Position numbers and translations under genes: made by a program. This document shows positions 9,901 to 18,455 of a DNA stretch of 41,360 bases, in pieces (positions within the stretch are counted from its first letter, which is position 1; every line of letters begins with the position of its first letter). The notes under the pieces were generated by a model that did not search any database, was not told the DNA's origin, and saw nothing but the letters and a program-made list of their open reading frames with translations. Where the stretch lies: the NCBI GenBank assembly GCA_945905925.1, contig CAMDQN010000057.1:1-41360 (forward strand), given 5' to 3'. This DNA comes from Singulisphaera sp. GP187. GTDB lineage: Bacteria; Planctomycetota; Planctomycetia; Gemmatales; Gemmataceae.

Positions 9901-12900
9901 TTCAGGGTTGCGGTGCCGGGGTTGATCGTCAAGGCGTAGGTGAAACTGGTCGCGGTCGCGCTCGTGACGACGAACGTGCCGTTGTAGCCGTTCGGGACGC
10001 TGCTTCCAGTGATCCCCGAGATGGCCACGCTCTGTCCGAGGATCAAGGTGTTGTTCGCGGTGATGGTCACCCTGCCGCCAGCAGTACTCGCCCACGAGGC
10101 GGCGGTGATCACGGACCGGGTGTTGAGGAACAGGCTCAACGTGTTGTTGGAAGCGCTCTCGGCCAGACCGGAGTTGGCGACCGCGAGGTCCAACCGGCCG
10201 TTGTTGTTGAAGTCGGCGATGACGAGGTCGCCCGGAGCGGCCCCTCCGGGCAGGGTGAGAGTTAGGGTTGGGGTGAGGTCGTAGCCGCCGCCGGCGCGAC
10301 CCTGGAAGATACGGATCGTGTCGTCGCTTCCGCCCACGATCAGGTCCAGGATCGGGACGTTGAAGGAATCGACCGCCCCGGTGAGGTTGGCCGTGGCGAT
10401 CGCGGTCGTGTTGACCCCTGCGGGCAATGCGTAGTCGTTGCCCATCTTCTGGTACGCTTCGGTTGTCGAGAGAACCCCGGCGGTGACGTACAGGAGTTGG
10501 GTTCCGAGTGGAATCGTGGCCGGGAATCCGGGCGGGACGATTGGCGGTCCAGTCTGGAGCAACGTGACCTTGGCGGTGATCTCGTCGCTGGACGCGCCAA
10601 CGGCCGGGTAGTTACGGGCCAGGTGCCGGTTGAACAGGTCCGCGACGACGTTGGTGTGGAACTCCCGCGACAACGGGTTGAGGTCGCCGAACTGGTTCTG
10701 CGGGTCCAGACCAGTCAGTTGTCGCGCGACGGCCAACCGGGCCGGTTGGCTCATCGAACCGTTGGCGTTCAGGTAACTCACGATGCCGGCCGTCTGCGGG
10801 TCGCCGACGCTGGTGCGCCCGAACAGATCCATGTACAGCTTTTCGACGTAGGCGGTGTTCATGGCGGTCAGGGTTCCCGACCCGGCCGCCGAGTTGTAGT
10901 AACCCTGGTCGGCCACCAGGTACGAGATGAACAGGAACTCGCCGTCGGGTCGGGTGGCGTTAATGGGCACCCCGCCCAGGAAGACGCTGGTCGTTTGTGC
11001 GATCGCGCCGGTGGTCGGGTTGTAGGAGTTGAAGTAGAGTCCCCGACCGAAGTCGATTGCGGCTTGGGAGCCGACCGCCGACGGGATGTACTTCTGGAGC
11101 AGCGCGTTGATCCGGTTGGTGACGAAAGCGTTGCTCGTCAGCGGGATCAGCGTCATCTGGGCGCGGGCGGTGTTGTTCGCATCGGCGGTGAACGTTCGGG
11201 GATCGACGGGAGCGTCGAACGTGACCGTGACGGTCGTGAGACCGCCGGTGGTGACAGGAGTGCCCGGCGTCGCGGTCACGACGGCTGGGCCGAGGCGGGC
11301 CGTCGAGAGGACGAACACCCCGCGACCCTGGGTCGCGGCGGCGAGCGTTTCCAGGTCCGGGTTGAATTCCAGACCCACGACCGGTGCTGCCGGCAGGCCG
11401 TTGCCCAGCGACTGCCACGACGCTCCGTTATCGACGGAGGTGAACACACCGCGGTCGGTGCCGACGTAGAACCGGCCGTTCAATGCGCCGGTGCTTGGCC
11501 GTGGGTCGATGACTAACTTGTACGCCGCCGCCAGCGGGAGGAACCCGGTCCCGCTGCCCGGGACCGCGGACCAGGCGTTGGCGCCCGCCCCGCCGTTGGT
11601 CGTCCGGTACACGCTTCTGGAACCGAGCGGAGTGCCAAGCATCACATAGATCGTATTCCCGGTAGGGTCCCGCGGATCGACGGTGATTCCGTTGATTCGG
11701 AACGCAGTTCCGACGACCGCGGTCAGGTTGCTGGTGATGTTGGTGAACCCACTGGTGGCGCTCGTTCGGAACACTCGCCCGGTGTCGGTCCCGGCCAGGT
11801 ACACGCCGTTGAACACCGAGAACGCCAGCGCTGAGTACTTCTCGGCGCCGGCGGCACCGAGGTCGGACCCGGGGATCTGGTCGAACACGTTGCCGCTGGT
11901 GCGCGACAGGTAGACCTTGTTGGTGCCGAAGAGCAACTCGTCGAACGTGTCCGCCCCCACGACGACCTTCTTGGTGTTGATCGCCAGGACCGGCGCGATG
12001 TTGGACGTGTCCTGTGCGCTGATGCCGGCCGAGTTGCTGGTGGAGAAGGTTCCGCCGGCGTCGATCGAAACCTCGGGGATCAGCGACTGCGAGTTGCGGT
12101 TGTACTGCCACGTGCGGTACAGCGTGGTGACGCTATCGATCGGGGCGCCCGGAGCCAGGTTCGCGGCCACGATCTGGAACGAGTTCGGGATGCCCAGGTC
12201 GCCGGCGCCTGTGACGGTCGGCCCGGTCAGGCCGGTCGATTGCCACGCGCCGGGACCGGCCGTGGAGGTCGCGGTCCCCACCCCGGACGCCGAGATGTAC
12301 AAGGTGTTCCGGTTCGTCGGATCGATCGCGACCGAGGTCACGTCGGTGATCTGCAAGTTGCCGTTGAGTTCGGTGATCGTCATTCCAGTCGGGTTGAACG
12401 CGGGGCCACCGCCGCCGAACCCGCCGCCGCCGCCGCCGCCGAACCCGCCGTCGAGGATGCCGTCGTACGCACTATCGAAGTCGTAGCCGAAGCCCAGGGC
12501 GGTGCCACGGTACAAGCCGTTCTCGGTTCCGAACAGGAGCCGGCCCTGGGTGTCGAACGTGATCCGGTGGATCGCGGTCGGCAGGCGCCGCAGCATGCCG
12601 CTGTCGCTGGCCTCGCCCTGCTCGATGTCGTACCAGTACACGCCCTCGCCGTTGTAGCCGACGCCACCAATCGGACCGATCCCGCTGAGGTTGACCGGGT
12701 AAATGCCGAGGGCGTTTCGGGCGGCTGACGCCTTGTCACGGTCGTCGCCGTCGTTGGGGAGCCGGTTGGGGAACCCGACGGGGAGGGTTGCGTCACCGAC
12801 GTAGTCGGCGTCCTGCATGTTCCCCGTGTCCACGCGGATAAGCGCGTGCTGCGGGGTGGTGGTGTCATCGAACCGGCGCGAGCCGCCCACATACACCACG

Positions 12901-15900
12901 TTCGGGTTGCTCGGATCCACCGAGAGCGCGCCGACCGTCGATCCCTCATCCCCGACCAACCCGATGTCGACGTAGTTCTCGGTGAACCGGTTGTGCATGA
13001 AACCGGGTTGCTTCAACATCACGCTCGTGAAGTCGAGCATGTTGTTCTTGGACTTGTACAGCCCCATGTAGCCGCCGTTGTCGAACTGGCCGGGGTTCGT
13101 GCCAGGGGACGCGTCCGCGATCAGCGCATAAACGAATTTCTCGTCGCCCACCCGCCCGGTGCCCTGGCTGAGGGTGATGCGCCCGATCTTGGGCCCCACG
13201 AAGCCGTAGATCAGAAGGAACGGCTCGGCCCCGTTCGGCACCTTGCCCTGGAGTTCAAACTGCCGGAAGGAACCGGCCAGCGAGAGGTTGCTGGCCAGGT
13301 CCGGGCTGTCCCCACCCTGCTGGAGCAGCCAGTTCGCGCCGCTGTCAGTGGACAACCAGACGCCAGTGCAACCCGAGGTTGGCAGGTAGCCGATGTTGCC
13401 CATCCCGATGATGAGGCGTTGCGGGTTGAACGGGTCCACGAGGAGATCCGTCACCGATGTGATCGGGTCGCTCATTGTGCCTGGGAGGCCGGCGCCCGAA
13501 AGGGGTGTGTTGCCCACGAACATGTTGTTTCGGGTCAGAAGGCTGACCCACGTCGGGTTCACGGAGGTCCCGTTCCCCGTGCGGAACACGTTCGGCTGCT
13601 TGTTTGGGGTGTCCCACGAGGCCACGGACACGTACACGATGTCGGGGTTGCTCGGATCGACCACGATCTTCGAGACCCGAGCGCCGGTGAACACGTTCGC
13701 GTTGTTGAGCACTGCCCAGGTGCGCCCGTTGTCGAGGGACCGCAGGACGCCGATGCTCGACCGCGAGGAGAACGCGACATCGTCCACGCCGGTCGCCGCG
13801 TAGATCGCCTTCACGGTCCCGGCGGGGTTGACGCCGAGGGTGAGGCCGCCCACGGACACGTTCACCCGCTGACCGGACGGATCGGTCACGTTGTCTGTGA
13901 CCGCGAGGTAGCCCCTGCCGCCGTCTGTGGTCTTCCACACGCCGCCGTTGGCCGAGCCGACGTAGAACGTGTTCCCACTCGGGTCGCTCGGGTCCATTGC
14001 GATCCCGGTGATCTTGCCGGACACGGTGGTGTAATTCAACTGGGCCGTGGAGATGTCGATTGGCCCTGGCCCGGCAGACGCCCAGTTCGTCAAACTCGGT
14101 CCCTGGAGGACGAACTGGAAGTTCTGGGTGACCGCTTGACCCGCCTGATCCACCACCTGTACGGGGACGGTCTGAATCCCCGAGAGCAGGGTCGTGGGCG
14201 TGAAGGTGAAGTACCCGTTGGCGTCGAATGCGGTGATGTTCACGTCGTCCGCACCGCCGAACCCGTTGTTCCCCAGGTCGAAGGTCACTTGCTTGACGTT
14301 GTTGATCGAGCCGTTATCGCTGAGCAGACCGACGATGGTCGGGTCGGTTGATTGCTCGAGGGTGTTGGGACCGGCTAGGAACGATGGGTTCCGCAGGTTG
14401 ATCGCGTCGAGGCTGGGTTGGATGGTGTCCGTAAACACGGTCTGGATGCGGACGTTGTCCAGGCCGACGATCAACTTGCCCTGGTTGTTGGTTGCCGCGA
14501 TGCGGAGCCGGATTGACATGCCAGCGAACGCGCTCAGGTTAATGGCGTTCACGCCGGTGAGGTTGCGGGTGCCGGTGAGCGCGTCGGTGGGCAGGGTCTG
14601 GAGAACGTTCAAGAGCACGTTCCCATTGCTGCCGACGTTGGTGACGCCGAGTACACCCAAAGTGGCGTTGGGGAAGGCGAGATCCCCGGTCGTGCTCATG
14701 ATGTCGACGCGGACTTGCTGGTTGGGGGCACCGGTGCGGTAGTCCAGGGCCGGGTTGTTGGCCGCGTCGGTCCAGGCCGTGGCGCTGTTCAGATACAGGC
14801 TGAACGAGAGTTTCACGCTACTCGCGTTCAGCGGGACCATGATGTCCTGGTAGATCGCGTGCGACCCGGCGTAAGTGTCGTCGGCGTTCGGGTTATTGTT
14901 CCCGCTGAAGGGTTGGAGGTTCTGCTGGTCGAGCATCGCCTGGTACTTGCCCGAGGGCGGGGGCACGGTGGTGCCGCTCAAGGGGCTGGTCCCGAGCGTT
15001 TGGACGCCCCACGCTCCGGCGCTGCCGCGAGTTGTGTCTCGGAGTTTGTAAGTGTTCCAGCCGGTCAGGTTCCCCTGCTCATTGGTCAGGTCGCGGGCGT
15101 CGAAGTTCCCGTTGCGGATCAGGTTCACGCTGACCGTGGTGCCACCGATGTTGAACGTGGAGAGCAAGCGGAACGGGTCGCTGACGATCGCCACGCGTGA
15201 CGGGACCGGGGTCGCGGCCCCCATAGTTGGGGTCGTGGTCGGGATGTCCACCGAGTAGTCGTCGATGTTGGTCGCGAATCCCCCATCACCAGTGCCGAGC
15301 AGTACGTGCGTGTTGTTGATCGGGTTCGGGGGCGGCGGCGGCGAACCCTTGCCCGGTGGGTCGTACGCCCGCGAGGTGACGACCAGGTCGATGAACGCGT
15401 CCGAGTTCACGTTCAGTGCCGCGAGGCTTTGGAGTGGGAGGCCGCTGGTGACCGTCGTGTTAACGGCCGTCTGGAACCCAGTGCCCAGGCTGTTCAGCAG
15501 GACGCTCACGTTGTCCGTGGTCGTGTTGTTCCGACTGACGGTCGCAATATCCGTGAATCCGTCGTTGTCGAAGTCGGCGACGGTGAGGTCGGTTGGGTTG
15601 GATCCGACGGTGAAGTCGCCGCCATTGGTGAACGTGCCGTTCCCGGCCCCGGTCAGGAGTCGCACACTTCCCGGTGTGTTGTCGTTGGTAACCGCGATGT
15701 CGAGGTTGTTATCCTGGTTGAAGTCGGCGATGCCCAGCGCGGTGGCGCGGCGACCGGACGCGTCTGCAATTTCGGACTGGGCCTGGAACGTACCGTCTCC
15801 GTTGCCCAGCCGTATCGTGACGCCGCGGTTGTTCCCGCCGCCGAAGCCGCCGCCGCCGTTGTGCGCGACGAGCAGGTCCAGGTCACCGTCGTTGTTGACG

Positions 15901-18455
15901 TCCGCAAGCATCACCTGAGTGGGCGTGTTGCCCACGGTGAAACGGGTGGCGTTGGCGAACGTCAGCGGGCCGCCGACGTTGGTTGTGTTCAGGAAGACCG
16001 CGACGTTGCTGTCTCGCGAACTGGCGGTGACCATGTCGAGCCGGCCGTCCCCGTTCAGGTCGCCCAGCGTGACCGAGACCGGATCCCGGCTGTTGCCTCC
16101 GGCGTTGGGCGAGAACGTTTGCGGCGCGGCGTAACCACCGCCCTTGAGGGCCAGGAATACGTTGACGTTGTCGCTGGTTGTATCGATGGTTATCAGATCG
16201 CGGAGCCCGTCCTTGTTCAGGTCGCCGACCACCGGTTCGCGAGCGTCGCGGGTGCCGGCGCCGGAGAGTTGGAGGTTGGTGGCGGCAAGGAAGGTGCCGT
16301 CGCCCTTGCTGGTCGCACTGTTGACGGACCCGGTGAAGAACGAAAGCGTGTTGTCGCTGTTGGGCGGAGTGAGAGTGGGGGTGCCGTTGTTGACCGTGAC
16401 CAGGTCGTTGACGTTGTCGCCGGTGAAGTCCCCGATGGCGACGCCCAGTGGCGTCGCCCCGGTCGCGTAGGGCACGAGAGTGACGGTGCCTGTGTTCGCG
16501 GTGTACGTTCCGGTGAGAACCAGGCTATCGGTTCCGTTGAGCGTGAACTGGCTCGCGCTCACGCGGGTGATGAAAAAGGTGCCGTTCACGCCGGCCGACA
16601 ACCCGCCGACGCCTGCGATCGTGATCTGTTGCCCGGTGCGCAGCCCGTGGTTGGGGCTATCAATCGTGATGGGGGTGGCGGAGACGGCGGTGTCCGTGGC
16701 GTTCGTCACGCCGGTGATGATGCCGGGCAGCGCGAGCCACGTGCCCGTGTTGACATCCCCAGTCAGCGCACCGGCCGGTGGCACCCCGACCAACTGGAAT
16801 GTGTTGGCCGTGACACCAGTGATGTAGAACGTGCCGTTGGCGTTGGGGTTCGGCACAGTGGCGGGGGTAGCGTCGAGGTAGGTAGCGCCGCTGATGATGA
16901 CCCGCTGCCCGTTGACCAATCCGTGACCGTTGCTGGTGATGGTGGTCATGGTGGCGGTGCTCACCGCCGCGGAGATCAGTCCGGTCTGGAGTGGCGAGCG
17001 GGAAACCGCGCCACCAGCCAGTGCTCCGTTCACGTACACCAGTTCCGGCTGCGCCGTGCCAGTCCCGTTGAGATCCCGGAGTTGCAATCCGGTCGGGGAT
17101 GCGACCCCGGCCGTGATGACGTCGGTGGGCCGGAACGTGCCGGCAGCGCCGGCGGCGCCACCACCGTTGTTCAGGTACGCGACTAACTGCCCAGTGCTGG
17201 TCGTGGTGACGACATCGAGTCGCCCGTTTCCGTTGGCCCGAATCTGACCAACCCCCAGCGAGGTGACTGCGGGGCCGGCAAGGAACGTCGCGCCGAAGGT
17301 GTGGGCCGTGAGGGTCGAGGTGTTCAACAAGATGCTCACGCCAGTGGCACCACCGACCACGATGTCGTTGTCGCCGGCGCCATTGAAGTCGCCGACGGCG
17401 ATACTCGACGGGACCGTCAGGTCTGCGCCCGCGAGTCCGACGATGATCGGCGTGGGGGTAATCACGAACGTGCCGTCGTTGTTGCCCGTGAGGACGTTGA
17501 TGACGTAATCGGTGTTCAGGGTGGAGTTCGCGACGACGAGGTCCACGCCCGCGCCCACGCCGAGTTGCCCGACTGCGAGTGCCACGGGCGAGTCGCCGGC
17601 CGCGAAGTTGGTCGCGGTGCTGAACAACAGTTCGCCCGCCGTGGTGTTCTGGTTCAGGAACACGCTGACGTTGTCGGTCCCCTTGTTGGCGACCACCACA
17701 TCGCGTTTGCCGGCCACACCCGAGATCAGTTGTGTCACGAGGATCGCGCTCGGCGCCGCGCCGGCCGGCAGTGCGAGGGTCAGGTCAGCGACAGACGAGA
17801 ACCCGCCAAGCGGGTCACCGAGGTACACCGAGACGTTGTTGAACCCGCTGCTGGCGACGAGGAGGTCGTTGAGGCCGTCGTAGTTCACGTCTGCGGCGGC
17901 GGCGGCGGTGGGCATGTAAGCCGTCGCGCCCTGGAGCGGCAGTCCGACTGTCTGGACCGCGCCGAGGTTTGAGCCGGTGAGCGAGACCGTCGAGAGATTG
18001 CCGCGCCCGCTGTTGGCGACGACGATCTGACCCGGTGCAGCGAGCGTGTCGGTCGGCACGACAGCGTCCGCGATCTGGTCCCCACGTAGGAACAGCGAGT
18101 ACGCCCCGGCCGTCAACCCCGCAGGCGGGGTGATGGTTGCCTGGAACGTTACGGGGTTGTAATTGATGTCGGCGTTAACGATAGGGAAGGCCGTGCCGTC
18201 GGAGCCGAACAGCCGGTAGTTGACGGCTAGGTCCGCACCGGACACGTCGATTGAGTACGAAACCACGATCGGCGTAGTTGGCGTGGTGAGGCTTCCGCCG
18301 GTCGCAGGGACGACGCTCAGAACCGTCGGGGTCGCGGGCACCTCGCGCGGTTCCAGTGCTTCCAACGCAAGTTGGTGGCGTGGGCGTGCTGGGGTCTTCT
18401 TTGAGATCGGCCGCTTCTGGGAACTGACCAGGCGGAAGAACTTGAACCAGTTCAT
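6951..18455 (-). CDS. Giant secreted/surface protein: FG-GAP, BNR propeller and DUF4214
   Basis: A 3,834-residue protein, probably exported or on the cell surface; its function is unknown. The ATG at 18455 (GAGAAAGG upstream) gives a basic N-terminus followed by LEALEPREVPA at residues 31-41, a variant of the LEPR-type motif of planctomycete exported proteins. Approximate order: FG-GAP/VCBS-like calcium-binding-type repeats such as GDLNGDGRLD and DVNNDGDLD (120-1080), interrupted by two HGL-G-I-NGTF modules (500-660); a jelly-roll carbohydrate-binding-like domain (1110-1345); an Ig-like domain (1345-1450); a long BNR/sialidase- or sortilin-like propeller region with Asp-box-like SxDxGxTW motifs (1455-2385), containing a glycine run near 2010; a DUF4214-like segment (2420-2670); more FG-GAP repeats (2695-3140); and further DUF4214-like segments to the C-terminus. 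I noticed only one cysteine. No frameshift was seen, and the terminator at 6890 closes the gene. Adhesion or matrix roles are inference. Confidence 0.9.
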   Translation of the reverse strand: MNWFKFFRLVSSQKRPISKKTPARPRHQLALEALEPREVPATPTVLSVVPATGGSLTTPTTPIVVSYSIDVSGADLAVNYRLFGSDGTAFPIVNADINYNPVTFQATITPPAGLTAGAYSLFLRGDQIADAVVPTDTLAAPGQIVVANSGRGNLSTVSLTGSNLGAVQTVGLPLQGATAYMPTAAAAADVNYDGLNDLLVASSGFNNVSVYLGDPLGGFSSVADLTLALPAGAAPSAILVTQLISGVAGKRDVVVANKGTDNVSVFLNQNTTAGELLFSTATNFAAGDSPVALAVGQLGVGAGVDLVVANSTLNTDYVINVLTGNNDGTFVITPTPIIVGLAGADLTVPSSIAVGDFNGAGDNDIVVGGATGVSILLNTSTLTAHTFGATFLAGPAVTSLGVGQIRANGNGRLDVVTTTSTGQLVAYLNNGGGAAGAAGTFRPTDVITAGVASPTGLQLRDLNGTGTAQPELVYVNGALAGGAVSRSPLQTGLISAAVSTATMTTITSNGHGLVNGQRVIISGATYLDATPATVPNPNANGTFYITGVTANTFQLVGVPPAGALTGDVNTGTWLALPGIITGVTNATDTAVSATPITIDSPNHGLRTGQQITIAGVGGLSAGVNGTFFITRVSASQFTLNGTDSLVLTGTYTANTGTVTLVPYATGATPLGVAIGDFTGDNVNDLVTVNNGTPTLTPPNSDNTLSFFTGSVNSATSKGDGTFLAATNLQLSGAGTRDAREPVVGDLNKDGLRDLITIDTTSDNVNVFLALKGGGYAAPQTFSPNAGGNSRDPVSVTLGDLNGDGRLDMVTASSRDSNVAVFLNTTNVGGPLTFANATRFTVGNTPTQVMLADVNNDGDLDLLVAHNGGGGFGGGNNRGVTIRLGNGDGTFQAQSEIADASGRRATALGIADFNQDNNLDIAVTNDNTPGSVRLLTGAGNGTFTNGGDFTVGSNPTDLTVADFDNDGFTDIATVSRNNTTTDNVSVLLNSLGTGFQTAVNTTVTSGLPLQSLAALNVNSDAFIDLVVTSRAYDPPGKGSPPPPPNPINNTHVLLGTGDGGFATNIDDYSVDIPTTTPTMGAATPVPSRVAIVSDPFRLLSTFNIGGTTVSVNLIRNGNFDARDLTNEQGNLTGWNTYKLRDTTRGSAGAWGVQTLGTSPLSGTTVPPPSGKYQAMLDQQNLQPFSGNNNPNADDTYAGSHAIYQDIMVPLNASSVKLSFSLYLNSATAWTDAANNPALDYRTGAPNQQVRVDIMSTTGDLAFPNATLGVLGVTNVGSNGNVLLNVLQTLPTDALTGTRNLTGVNAINLSAFAGMSIRLRIAATNNQGKLIVGLDNVRIQTVFTDTIQPSLDAINLRNPSFLAGPNTLEQSTDPTIVGLLSDNGSINNVKQVTFDLGNNGFGGADDVNITAFDANGYFTFTPTTLLSGIQTVPVQVVDQAGQAVTQNFQFVLQGPSLTNWASAGPGPIDISTAQLNYTTVSGKITGIAMDPSDPSGNTFYVGSANGGVWKTTDGGRGYLAVTDNVTDPSGQRVNVSVGGLTLGVNPAGTVKAIYAATGVDDVAFSSRSSIGVLRSLDNGRTWAVLNNANVFTGARVSKIVVDPSNPDIVYVSVASWDTPNKQPNVFRTGNGTSVNPTWVSLLTRNNMFVGNTPLSGAGLPGTMSDPITSVTDLLVDPFNPQRLIIGMGNIGYLPTSGCTGVWLSTDSGANWLLQQGGDSPDLASNLSLAGSFRQFELQGKVPNGAEPFLLIYGFVGPKIGRITLSQGTGRVGDEKFVYALIADASPGTNPGQFDNGGYMGLYKSKNNMLDFTSVMLKQPGFMHNRFTENYVDIGLVGDEGSTVGALSVDPSNPNVVYVGGSRRFDDTTTPQHALIRVDTGNMQDADYVGDATLPVGFPNRLPNDGDDRDKASAARNALGIYPVNLSGIGPIGGVGYNGEGVYWYDIEQGEASDSGMLRRLPTAIHRITFDTQGRLLFGTENGLYRGTALGFGYDFDSAYDGILDGGFGGGGGGGFGGGGPAFNPTGMTITELNGNLQITDVTSVAIDPTNRNTLYISASGVGTATSTAGPGAWQSTGLTGPTVTGAGDLGIPNSFQIVAANLAPGAPIDSVTTLYRTWQYNRNSQSLIPEVSIDAGGTFSTSNSAGISAQDTSNIAPVLAINTKKVVVGADTFDELLFGTNKVYLSRTSGNVFDQIPGSDLGAAGAEKYSALAFSVFNGVYLAGTDTGRVFRTSATSGFTNITSNLTAVVGTAFRINGITVDPRDPTGNTIYVMLGTPLGSRSVYRTTNGGAGANAWSAVPGSGTGFLPLAAAYKLVIDPRPSTGALNGRFYVGTDRGVFTSVDNGASWQSLGNGLPAAPVVGLEFNPDLETLAAATQGRGVFVLSTARLGPAVVTATPGTPVTTGGLTTVTVTFDAPVDPRTFTADANNTARAQMTLIPLTSNAFVTNRINALLQKYIPSAVGSQAAIDFGRGLYFNSYNPTTGAIAQTTSVFLGGVPINATRPDGEFLFISYLVADQGYYNSAAGSGTLTAMNTAYVEKLYMDLFGRTSVGDPQTAGIVSYLNANGSMSQPARLAVARQLTGLDPQNQFGDLNPLSREFHTNVVADLFNRHLARNYPAVGASSDEITAKVTLLQTGPPIVPPGFPATIPLGTQLLYVTAGVLSTTEAYQKMGNDYALPAGVNTTAIATANLTGAVDSFNVPILDLIVGGSDDTIRIFQGRAGGGYDLTPTLTLTLPGGAAPGDLVIADFNNNGRLDLAVANSGLAESASNNTLSLFLNTRSVITAASWASTAGGRVTITANNTLILGQSVAISGITGSSVPNGYNGTFVVTSATATSFTYALTINPGTATLNNAATLSFGARTDLNAGGQPVGIAAGDVDGDSIADLVVANQALYDNNTPANGADDYYTASVLLGNGAAGIGNGTFTGVTVGSATRRYQVANNDATVTVSEVLSPTDIALGNVTGDSRNDLIISGATGVTVLTNTTTVVGTPTVSLLANRLTGATPVVVTSVAVGDLDADADVDIVATADTAAGQVLVFQNAGASVFTPTTAAVGANPRSVRLGDMNGDARPDLVVANDSLTDPALSILFNTTTGAGTLPLTFESRLAYPVTGVLPAAIALGDTNQDGVLDVVIGYEGSEFVSQIVGEQQGILKVATDRNWLDSLSRSLSGRPLNQAERNALPTILATSAPAVLLGPTGSVSPLSITPNDSTNLTYTATFAPQLFDGTYGFYIIPNILNIVPKDFIDQNGTYANTGNQFNQNANAANGEVPTSTNVGDLFGVTLTVNHTDSGRFIAAAYTDLLGRAPDNPSFANQNDTILEPARLASLNSVARSLIGTNEEVDRLMTMYYQQYLRRVPTGAELVPARNYILSGGTFGPVAAFLIDTPEYFASAGGTNAGWVNRAYMDTLGLANVASLPAGVNLVNSLNAGTITRTQVANILVVQDAWYQRTVSGYFVALLGRTPVRNADPALDETTPLVPLLRTARAAGQPTGDQQVVLALVSSPEYLRVHGNSNFEWLKSIYTTALGRPSILTTQPSTPITAASWSAGTVTITANNVLVPSQNVTVAGIAGSLIPNGYNGTFTVVSATATSFTYALTANPGTATVTNATAVGEFNGVLTTVLGNYFAARETILGQLVSSLEYRNRQYTSYYADLIPTAGPVRVPTQAELDFAENLVYQPYGQRLELVQAYITSLNEYFLLSGSGSSNSGWLTNVYSDLLNQSVTGNLAAQRLAYLDSQTPNATNGLTTQDLANARLLVAYDITNGILNGVAIATDFRRLLVNRIYVTYLGRAATIPERDFWVARMNNPAIADTEQTIIRLLLRGEEYFRFRAL
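7625..7840 (-). repeat. Intragenic module repeat, copy A (giant gene)
   Basis: This stretch encodes a module of about 70 residues beginning ITAASW and containing NGYNGTF and SFTYAL, at residues about 3538-3610. Copy B at 9895-10112 is closely similar in both DNA and protein. The copies sit between different neighbouring domains, which suggests duplication of a module within the gene. Confidence 0.75.
9895..10112 (-). repeat. Intragenic module repeat, copy B (giant gene)
   Basis: The partner of copy A, at residues about 2781-2853, inserted among FG-GAP repeats. Shared runs include NGYNGTF and SATATSFTYAL. More distant relatives of the same module (GLVNGQRVIISG, GLRTGQQITIAG) lie near residues 500-660. 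The module resembles small beta domains found in tail-fibre-like and surface proteins; I did not assign it to a named family. Confidence 0.75.

Noticed and set aside
15306-17186. A 626-codon plus-strand open frame, and several others over 7.0-18.0 kb
   Set aside because: They lie opposite the giant minus-strand gene, are rich in Arg, Gly and Val, and show no family likeness. They are shadows of a high-GC coding strand.
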